Positions 1 to 7,523 of a stretch of DNA of 32,261 bases are shown piece after piece (within the stretch, counting starts at the first letter, position 1; every line of letters starts with the position of its first letter). The stretch is from Edaphobacter aggregans. Lineage in GTDB: Bacteria; Acidobacteriota; Terriglobia; Terriglobales; Acidobacteriaceae. The notes under the pieces were generated by a model. The model made no database searches. It was not told where the DNA came from and saw nothing but the letters and a program-made list of their open reading frames with translations. Made by a program: the position numbers and the translations under genes. The stretch is taken from contig DZDJ01000034.1 of the NCBI GenBank assembly GCA_022736715.1, positions 1 through 32,261 of the forward strand, in the 5' to 3' direction.

Positions 1-5
1 AACGC

Positions 6-341
6 TCAAGCCTGGTTCAGAACTCGCTTCGGCACTCTATAGCTATTATTAAAATGCTCTAACGGTTCGGCCGCAGCGCCAAAGGGTTCCAGTTCTGCAA
101 AGGCGGAGGAGACCAGGCTGTCCGCGTCTTTCAGCGACTGCTCAATGCCGAAGACAGCTGGCCAGGTGGCCTTGTCGCTGGCCGTGTCCTTGCCTGCGGT
201 TTTTCCCAACTGTTCGGAGCTTTGGGTCACGTCGAGCACATCGTCCACAATCTGGAAGGCCAGTCCGGCTTTCTCGCCAAAGCTGCGCAGATGTTGGATC
301 GCGTCTGCATGGCCGCCGGCGTAGAAGTAGATTGCGGACTT
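6..341 (-). pseudogene. Remnant of a polyprenyl (farnesyl/geranylgeranyl) diphosphate synthase gene, truncated at both ends
   Basis: The minus-strand frame encodes about 110 residues that match only the C-terminal third of trans-isoprenyl diphosphate synthases. The match includes the second aspartate-rich motif (FQIVDDVLDV) followed by the family-typical GKTAGKDTASDKATWP stretch. Intact family members are about 290-330 residues and carry a first DDxxxxD motif; here that part is absent. Upstream of the fragment lies the lacD terminator and then lacD itself. The frame has no credible start: it runs open from the lacD stop codon through the terminator hairpin. After the AEPL residues the C-terminus also departs from the family and enters an AT-richer tail ending at TGA (6-8). 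Both ends therefore look lost, and I read it as a decayed fragment. An unusual short expressed ORF from an internal GTG (246-248) is possible but unlikely. Confidence 0.75.
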
Positions 342-379
342 AAAACAGAAGCTGCCACGGAGTCTCCATGGCAGCTTCT
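341..379 (-). terminator. Intrinsic terminator of the aldolase gene
   Basis: An 11-bp perfect stem (347-357 with 369-379) has an extra GGA/TCC pairing in its loop. Read on the minus strand it is followed by TGTTTTAAG. It lies about 20 nt after the aldolase stop codon. The T-run fits minus-strand termination. Confidence 0.8.
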
Positions 380-398
380 TGCTTTCTATCGTACTGTC

Positions 399-1406
399 TC
401 AGCCAAGCTCACTCATGCTCTTCACGCCGAACTTCAGGTACCAGGGGCTGGCGGCCTTCAGCGATTCATTCACGTTGCCGATGTTCTTCACCCCTTCGTC
501 CAGCAACCAGTTTTCAAAGGCCTTGGCGCCCTGCTTCGCGTAGACGGGGATGCCATCCTTCCAGGTAGCGCGGCCGCAAAGCACACCGTTGAATTTCGTG
601 CCAGACTCCGCCGCCAGCGCCAGCGTTTCCGTAAACACCGGGTTGGAGACGCCCGCCGAGAGATAGATGAACGGCTTATGCGTCATCGCTTCCGCATCGC
701 GGAAGTGCTGCAGGGCCTCTGCGCGCGTGTAGGCCTTCACGCCTTTGAAGGACTGCGTGCCTTCCACGAAGGACATTTCAATCGGCACTTCCACCTTCAG
801 CACGTCCACGCCGTAGCGGTCTTTGCCGAACTCTGCCATGGAGCCGGAGACAATTTCCGGCTTCTTTTTGGCGTATTCCAGGGACTTTTCGTCGCCGCCC
901 TGCGCATCGTAGCCAACGAATTCCAGGAAAAAGGGGATGTCATGATAGCGGCACTCATCACCAATGCGCTCAACCCAGGCATGTTTCAGGTCGTTGACTC
1001 CGGTTTTTTCAAATGGAGTGTAGTAGAGCAGGATTTTGATGCAATCAGCTCCGGCCTCCTTCAGGCGGCGTACTGACCACACATCCAGCAGATCCGGCAG
1101 GCGGCCGGGAGTGGTGGCGTCGTATCCGGTCTTTTCATAGGCCAGTAGCAGACCTTTGCCATTGCGGTGCTTGGAGGCCGGCAGTCCATATTCCGGGTCC
1201 AGCAGGATGGCGGAGGCGTGTCTGGTCAGCACTTCGGTGACCAGCGTTTTGAATTCTTCCAGTGCATGTTCGTCCACGTCTGCCCCGCGCTCTTTGGCGA
1301 GAGACTTCTTGAGTGAACCACGCTGGTCCATGGCGGCGGCGGCAATCACGCCCCGCGCATCGGAAACAGACTTGAGTCCGGCGAGTTTTCCCGGTGTGAG
1401 CTTCAT
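399..1406 (-). CDS. lacD: Class I aldolase, tagatose-1,6-bisphosphate aldolase (LacD) type
   Basis: This 335-residue protein has the length and sequence of the LacD-type class I aldolases, TIM barrels that cleave tagatose-1,6-bisphosphate (often also fructose-1,6-bisphosphate) into DHAP and glyceraldehyde-3-phosphate through a Schiff base. The expected Schiff-base lysine is Lys204 in DVLKVEVP. The N-terminal MDQRGSLKK and the LLDPEYG motif are also typical. The ATG start is preceded by AGGAG about 11 nt upstream, and TATAAA on the minus strand (1451-1456) is a possible -10. The downstream hairpin terminator and the separate terminator of the upstream GH13 gene suggest a single-gene transcript. 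No other tagatose pathway gene (lacAB, lacC) is visible nearby, so a role as a general glycolytic or gluconeogenic aldolase is as likely as one in galactose breakdown. The family call is firm; the substrate is inferred. Confidence 0.88.
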   Translation of the reverse strand: MKLTPGKLAGLKSVSDARGVIAAAAMDQRGSLKKSLAKERGADVDEHALEEFKTLVTEVLTRHASAILLDPEYGLPASKHRNGKGLLLAYEKTGYDATTPGRLPDLLDVWSVRRLKEAGADCIKILLYYTPFEKTGVNDLKHAWVERIGDECRYHDIPFFLEFVGYDAQGGDEKSLEYAKKKPEIVSGSMAEFGKDRYGVDVLKVEVPIEMSFVEGTQSFKGVKAYTRAEALQHFRDAEAMTHKPFIYLSAGVSNPVFTETLALAAESGTKFNGVLCGRATWKDGIPVYAKQGAKAFENWLLDEGVKNIGNVNESLKAASPWYLKFGVKSMSELG

Positions 1407-1527
1407 TTGATTCAGTACTCCTGCGCTAAATAGAATGACGACGCGGACATTTTATACGACTGGGGTCACGGTTGGCTGCCGTTAATATAGTTGAGCAATC
1501 TATGGCATGCCTGCCAGCCCGCAAAGC

Positions 1528-1567
1528 AAGCCCTGCGGAAGGCTGCGATGCCCGGCCGCAGGGCCTT
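1528..1567 (-). terminator. Hairpin terminator of the GH13 gene
   Basis: A 9-bp stem (1530-1538 with 1556-1564) extends with AA/TT after a one-base bulge and encloses a 17-nt GC-rich loop. It starts directly at the stop codon of the GH13 gene. The minus-strand tail is CTTGCTTT, a moderate T-tract. Confidence 0.6.
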
Positions 1568-1568
1568 A

Positions 1569-3332
1569 TTAGAAATGAATTTCGCCAATATAGACACCGA
1601 AAGGTTGCAATTGCACCGCGTCAATGTCCATGGTTGGCTGAATGCTGGGGTCGGAGCGCAGCAGCGTCCGCAGAAAAGCGCCGCGGATGTGGTTCTGCCG
1701 CAGGTCTTGCTTGAAGGAGAGGCTTTTCGGCGTGGCGCTGAAGTTGCATGCCACCAGCACGGCGGCACCGGTTGCCGGTCGGCGTATCCAGGCCAGCACG
1801 TTGTCGCTGTCATGATTCAGCACGATGTTTGTCCCATCATGCAGTGCATGGTTGCTGCGCCGCAGGGCAATCAGTTGTTTGTACCAGTTCAGCAGCGAGT
1901 TGGGGCTCTTGCTTTCATCGGCCACGTTCACGGTTTTGTAACTGGCGGGCACCGGCAGCCACGGCCTGGCCGTGCTGAAGCCGGCATAGTTGCTTTCGTC
2001 CCATTGCATCGGGGTGCGCTCGCCGTCGCGGCCTTTTTCCCTGGGCCAGCCCAGAATGCCAATCGGGTCTTTCACGTCCTCTTTGCGGGTGGGCGTGTTG
2101 GTGTCCATGCCCAGTTCCTGGCCGTAATACATCAGTGCGGTAGAGCGTGTGGCGAACAGGATGGTCGCCAGCACCTTGGCAATCGCTTCGTTGTGGACGC
2201 CATCGCCATAACGGTTCCAGCTGCGCGGATTGTCGTGGTTATCGAAGACGAGCAGCGGCTGGTTGCCATCCAGCCCGGTCTCGGCCTCTTGCAGGCGCTC
2301 GCGGAATTCCGTCACGTCCAGTTTGTTGATGAAGCCAACCTGCGTGTCCATGGGCAGTTGCAACTCATCGTTCTTCGGCCCATACATCTTGGCCAGGTCG
2401 CCAACATTGTTGAGATACGTTTCGCCGATCAGCACGCGCGTGCCCGGATAGCTGTTCGTCAGCTTGCGCAGGTCGCGCAGCACGTTGTGCACTTCCGGCA
2501 GGTAGTCGGTCAGCGAGTCATCCTGGTTGGGGTCGCCATAATCGTTCGTTCCGGGCAGCAGCTTTTCGTCCTGCAGCGATGGGTCCTCAAACAGAGTCTG
2601 TATGGCATCCAGCCGGAAGCCCGCCACGCCGCGGTTGAGCCAGAAGCGCACCACATCGAACATGGCCTTCTGCACCTCCGGGTTGCGCCAGTTCAGGTCC
2701 GGCTGCTGCGGATAGAACTTGTGGTAATACCATTGGTTCGTCTTGGCATCGTATTTCCACGCGGAATGCCCAAAGAGGCTCTGCCAGTTGTTCGGTGGCT
2801 GGCCGGGGCCTTTGCCGTCGCGCCAGATGTACCAGTCGCGCTTAGGATTGTTCAGCGAGCTTTCCGATTCTTTGAACCACGGGTGCTGGTCCGAGGTGTG
2901 GTTCAGCACCAGATCCATCAGGATGCGGATGTTGTGGCGGCCGGCCTCTTTTACCAGCTCCTCAAAATCATCCATCGTGCCATATTGCGGATCGATGGCC
3001 TCGTAGTTGGAAATATCGTAACCAAAGTCGACCTGCGGCGAGGGATAGATGGGCGTCAGCCAGATGGCGTCCACGCCCAGCGACTGCAGATAGCCCAGCC
3101 GCCCGGTGATGCCCTTCAGATCGCCAATGCCGTCGCCATTTGAGTCCTGAAAACTGCGCGGATAAATTTCGTAGATGACGGCGTGCTTCCACCAGGGATC
3201 CACCGTAACGCCGGAGCCTGCCCAGCCGGGCCGTGCCAGCACCTGCGCCTGTGCGGGGAGGGTTGCGATGGCTGCAATGGCCAGCAGAAGACTGAGAAGA
3301 GAGGACAGCAGGGGAGTTATTTTCCGAGTCAT
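1569..3332 (-). CDS. Exported GH13 alpha-glucosidase / alpha-amylase family enzyme
   Basis: A 587-residue GH13 glycoside hydrolase that retains the catalytic machinery: region I DLVLNH, nucleophile Asp242 in GFRLDAI, acid/base Glu304 in LIGETYL, and Asp367 in VFDNHDNPR. The N-terminus carries a signal peptide (basic MTRK, a hydrophobic core at about residues 7-24, then LPAQAQ), so the enzyme should act in the periplasm or outside the cell. The IYPRSFQDSNGDGIGDL motif is typical of alpha-glucosidase, oligo-1,6-glucosidase and trehalulose-type members, which act on short alpha-glucosides rather than on polymer starch. A C-terminal beta-sandwich domain follows the barrel. AGGAG lies 14 nt before the ATG. 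It lies next to an aldolase gene and near a sugar kinase gene, but no sugar transporter or regulator is adjacent. Exact substrate (maltose, isomaltose, sucrose or trehalose) is not determinable here. Confidence 0.92.
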   Translation of the reverse strand: MTRKITPLLSSLLSLLLAIAAIATLPAQAQVLARPGWAGSGVTVDPWWKHAVIYEIYPRSFQDSNGDGIGDLKGITGRLGYLQSLGVDAIWLTPIYPSPQVDFGYDISNYEAIDPQYGTMDDFEELVKEAGRHNIRILMDLVLNHTSDQHPWFKESESSLNNPKRDWYIWRDGKGPGQPPNNWQSLFGHSAWKYDAKTNQWYYHKFYPQQPDLNWRNPEVQKAMFDVVRFWLNRGVAGFRLDAIQTLFEDPSLQDEKLLPGTNDYGDPNQDDSLTDYLPEVHNVLRDLRKLTNSYPGTRVLIGETYLNNVGDLAKMYGPKNDELQLPMDTQVGFINKLDVTEFRERLQEAETGLDGNQPLLVFDNHDNPRSWNRYGDGVHNEAIAKVLATILFATRSTALMYYGQELGMDTNTPTRKEDVKDPIGILGWPREKGRDGERTPMQWDESNYAGFSTARPWLPVPASYKTVNVADESKSPNSLLNWYKQLIALRRSNHALHDGTNIVLNHDSDNVLAWIRRPATGAAVLVACNFSATPKSLSFKQDLRQNHIRGAFLRTLLRSDPSIQPTMDIDAVQLQPFGVYIGEIHF

Positions 3333-3392
3333 CGTATGCGTTTGCGCTCCTGTTTTTTGCGCTGCGGCCCATTGGGCGTGTACATCAGCAAA

Positions 3393-3428
3393 TCTTATTG
3401 TGCAGGATGCTCTTATTGTGCAGGATGC
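3393..3428. repeat. 18-bp perfect tandem duplication spanning a stop codon
   Basis: TCTTATTGTGCAGGATGC occurs twice in direct succession (3393-3410 and 3411-3428). On the minus strand it duplicates the last codons and the TAA stop of the Dph6-like gene. Reading through the first TAA would add five residues (EHPAQ) before an identical TAA in the same frame. Confidence 0.95.
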
Positions 3429-4120
3429 GGAATCGTCGCAGCCGTCGCTTCCGGCAGCAGCTCCGCATAGGCAAAGCCGTCCCGCAGTACTGTGTGCGAG
3501 TATGCAACCGGAACAGCTCCGGTAAACATGGGGCCCGCATAGACAAAGCTGTGGAACTCACCCCGCTCACCACATGGGTCAACGGATGCGGGCAGGTCCT
3601 GCAAAAGTTGCTCGTCAAATTCGCGTCCGGCAAAGCTGGCATCCAGGCATCGCGGATCTACACAGGTAAGACGCGCCCTGAGGCCAGAGACAATCATCTG
3701 CCGCGCCAGTTGATCTGTAGGAATGCCCCAGACGGGGAAGATGGGTTGCAGCGGCGTCTTCGCCAGTTTTTCGATGCGATACGCACGAATATCTTCCAAA
3801 AACAGATCGCCAAAGGCAATGCCGTGCAGCCCTTCCGCCACAGCGCGCTGGCAGATTCTCTCCATGCGGGTCTCATACTCAGCATTGGAGCAGGGCCACG
3901 GCAAGGGAACCTTCCACAGCGGCAAACCGGCGGCAGCTGCCTGCTCGTCCAGCAGCGCTTCACGAAAGCCGTGCATGGCCACTCGCTGAAAATGCTCGTT
4001 GATTGTGGTCAGCAGCGCGACTACGTCGTATTCCTGCTGCTGCCGCAGCAGATGCAGCGCCCACGCGCTGTCTTTGCCACCGCTCCAGCTCAGCAGAATC
4101 TTCTTTTTTGCGGAACTCAT
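3413..4120 (-). CDS. Dph6-like ATP-pyrophosphatase (DUF71 / diphthine-ammonia ligase family)
   Basis: This 235-residue protein begins with the PP-loop motif SGGKDS (residues 13-18), which binds ATP in the adenine nucleotide alpha-hydrolase superfamily. The rest matches the DUF71 (ATP_bind_4) family, including GIAFGDLFLEDIR and a C-terminal region rich in conserved aromatic and Gly residues. The eukaryotic and archaeal homologue Dph6 amidates diphthine on elongation factor 2. Bacteria lack diphthamide, so the bacterial substrate is not established; an ATP-dependent amidation or ligation is inferred. The ATG start lies 53 nt from the divergent PfkB kinase gene, so the two share a promoter region. 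The 3' end is duplicated over 18 bp, giving two in-frame stops. The family call is strong and the function unknown. Confidence 0.85.
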   Translation of the reverse strand: MSSAKKKILLSWSGGKDSAWALHLLRQQQEYDVVALLTTINEHFQRVAMHGFREALLDEQAAAAGLPLWKVPLPWPCSNAEYETRMERICQRAVAEGLHGIAFGDLFLEDIRAYRIEKLAKTPLQPIFPVWGIPTDQLARQMIVSGLRARLTCVDPRCLDASFAGREFDEQLLQDLPASVDPCGERGEFHSFVYAGPMFTGAVPVAYSHTVLRDGFAYAELLPEATAATIPHPAQ

Positions 4121-4140
4121 CTCACTAACACACTACTCTC

Positions 4141-4164
4141 TATACTGAATCTGGAACAGAGGGG
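4141..4164 (+). promoter_or_regulatory. Possible -10 (TATACT) and ribosome binding site of the PfkB kinase gene
   Basis: TATACT at 4141-4146 resembles a -10 box. AGGGG at 4160-4164 sits 9 nt before the GTG start at 4174. I cannot find a good -35 hexamer, so the promoter call is tentative; the ribosome binding site supports the GTG start. Confidence 0.35.
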
Positions 4165-4173
4165 AATTGCCGC

Positions 4174-5097
4174 GTGCAGACCACAAAAAAGACAATCGTC
4201 GCTCTTGGCGAGGCCTTGTGGGATGAACTGCCGACGGGTCCGCGATTGGGTGGAGCTTCGGCGAATCTGGCCGTCATGGCCGGGCGGCTTGGCTCCCATG
4301 CAGTGCCGGCCAGCCGTGTGGGCGATGACGCTCTGGGCCAGCGCTATTGCGGCGAATTGTCGATGTTGCCGGTAGACCTCAGCCACATGCAGGTCGATCC
4401 CGTGTTGCCGACCAGCACCGTCAGTGTGGTTGTAGGGCACGATGGCCAGCCGCGGTACACCATCCACGAAAACATTGCCTGGGACGCCTTCGAGTTCACT
4501 GAGGACTGGCGAGTGCTGGCCCGGCAGGCCGATGCCATCTGCTTTGGCACGTTGGCGCAGCGGGACACTCGCTCCCGCAGCACCATTCAGCAGTTGGTGG
4601 CAGCTACGCGGCCCGATTGTCTGCGCGTCTTCGACATCAACCTGCGTCCGCCGTATTTTTCGGCGGAAATCATCCGCTGGTCATTGCAACACGCCACGCT
4701 GGTCAAGCTGAATGACGAAGAATTGCCGCAGGCGCTGTCTTTGCTGGGTTTGCCGACAACCACGCAGGATGAAGCAGGCTGGCTGGCCGCAGCGCGGCGT
4801 TTGCAGCAGGCATTTTCTCTCCAGATGGTCTGCCTGACGCTGGGCAGCCAGGGAAGCCTGCTGGTGACGGCCAACGAGCAGCATCGGCACCTGGGCGTAA
4901 AAACCACCGTGGCCGATACCGTGGGCGCTGGCGATGCTTTCCTCGCAGCGACAATCCACTGCGCGTTGCAAGGCGCATCGCTGGCGGAGAGGAACGAAGC
5001 GGCCAACCGTTGCGCAGCCTGGGTTGCATCGCAGCCGGGAGCGATCCCTGTCGAATGGCCGGGCGTGGAGGCTGTTTTGGGTTCGACATTGCGCTAA
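4174..5097 (+). CDS. PfkB-family sugar kinase (fructokinase-like)
   Basis: A 307-residue ribokinase/PfkB-family kinase that transfers phosphate from ATP to a sugar hydroxyl. The N-terminal glycine-rich substrate motif (RLGGASANLAVMAGRLG, about residues 24-40) and the C-terminal signature DTVGAGDAFLAA with the catalytic base Asp254 are intact, as is the NLRPPYF segment typical of fructokinases. The start is GTG, with AGGGG 9 nt upstream. The gene is divergent from the Dph6-like gene and is followed by about 400 nt without another plus-strand gene. Its position next to the GH13 and aldolase genes fits sugar use, fructose being the likeliest substrate by similarity. Other PfkB substrates, such as 2-keto-3-deoxygluconate, cannot be excluded. 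Confidence 0.88.
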   Translation: MQTTKKTIVALGEALWDELPTGPRLGGASANLAVMAGRLGSHAVPASRVGDDALGQRYCGELSMLPVDLSHMQVDPVLPTSTVSVVVGHDGQPRYTIHENIAWDAFEFTEDWRVLARQADAICFGTLAQRDTRSRSTIQQLVAATRPDCLRVFDINLRPPYFSAEIIRWSLQHATLVKLNDEELPQALSLLGLPTTTQDEAGWLAAARRLQQAFSLQMVCLTLGSQGSLLVTANEQHRHLGVKTTVADTVGAGDAFLAATIHCALQGASLAERNEAANRCAAWVASQPGAIPVEWPGVEAVLGSTLR

Positions 5098-5505
5098 GGC
5101 AAAAGCGGAGAGAGTGTAAGACGGAGCTGCAGGCCCTGAGTAGGCGCGGCCAACAGGGAGCGGCGGCCGGGAACTTCCGTTCCTGCGCCATTCTTACTGA
5201 AGAACGGACCAACCGGCTGCAGATGCAGCGGCCCCTGCCCCACCCAGGGCGGAAATGAGAGTCAGCAGAAACGCGCCGCCGGCCCAGAAAATCAGTTTCT
5301 GTTTGTGAAATTTCTTCCGTGCTGTTGTAGAACCGTTCGCCCCGCTCACGCCGTTGCTCCTCAGTCTTGATTCCGGGTTGCTTTGCGGCCCTCCTTCAAC
5401 GCAGATGCACAGCCAACTGCAGGCGGTGCCTGTGCCGTGCGGATCTCCGCCAGCACCATACTCTGCGCAAAGATGAGAAAATAAGCATCAGGACGTCTCT
5501 CGACA
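5098..5505. other. Intergenic segment between the sugar kinase and ABC-F genes
   Basis: This 408-nt stretch holds the small minus-strand membrane ORF (5194-5349) and, at its right end, the leader of the ABC-F gene with AGGA about 13 nt before its ATG. A short inverted repeat GGAAC/GTTCC sits at 5170-5183, but I see no convincing terminator for the sugar kinase gene. Confidence 0.5.
5194..5349 (-). CDS. Candidate small single-span membrane protein, 51 residues
   Basis: The minus strand has a GTG-initiated 51-codon frame ending in TAA (5194-5196). AGGAG at 5357-5361 lies 7 nt before the GTG, an ideal spacing. The product has a basic N-terminal part (TARKKFHKQK) followed by one hydrophobic segment of about 25 residues (LIFWAGGAFLLTLISALGG onward), as expected for a small inner-membrane protein with its N-terminus inside. 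I recognise no family. Just upstream a 32-codon frame (5361-5459) ends in a TGA that overlaps the AGGAG by one base, so the two could be translationally coupled; that upstream frame has only a weak ribosome site. The gene lies alone on the minus strand between the sugar kinase and the ABC-F genes. Confidence 0.5.
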   Translation of the reverse strand: MSGANGSTTARKKFHKQKLIFWAGGAFLLTLISALGGAGAAASAAGWSVLQ

Positions 5506-7470
<1,965 letters not shown>

Positions 7471-7485
7471 ACACTTTCTTCCGGG

Positions 7486-7513
7486 CATTATGCCGTTCGC
7501 ATCGGGCATAATG
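7486..7513. repeat. Inverted repeat in front of the PEP carboxylase gene
   Basis: CATTATGCC (7486-7494) and GGCATAATG (7505-7513) form perfect 9-bp arms around a 10-nt spacer. The repeat ends 10 nt before the ATG of the PEP carboxylase gene. It could be an operator or a leader hairpin close to the ribosome site (AGG). It has no T-tract, so it is not a standard terminator for the ABC-F gene. Confidence 0.5.
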
Positions 7514-7523
7514 AGAACAGGTC

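Noticed and set aside
1491..3143. A 550-codon plus-strand frame opposite the GH13 gene
   Set aside because: Antisense shadow; the GH13 catalytic motifs on the minus strand are intact.
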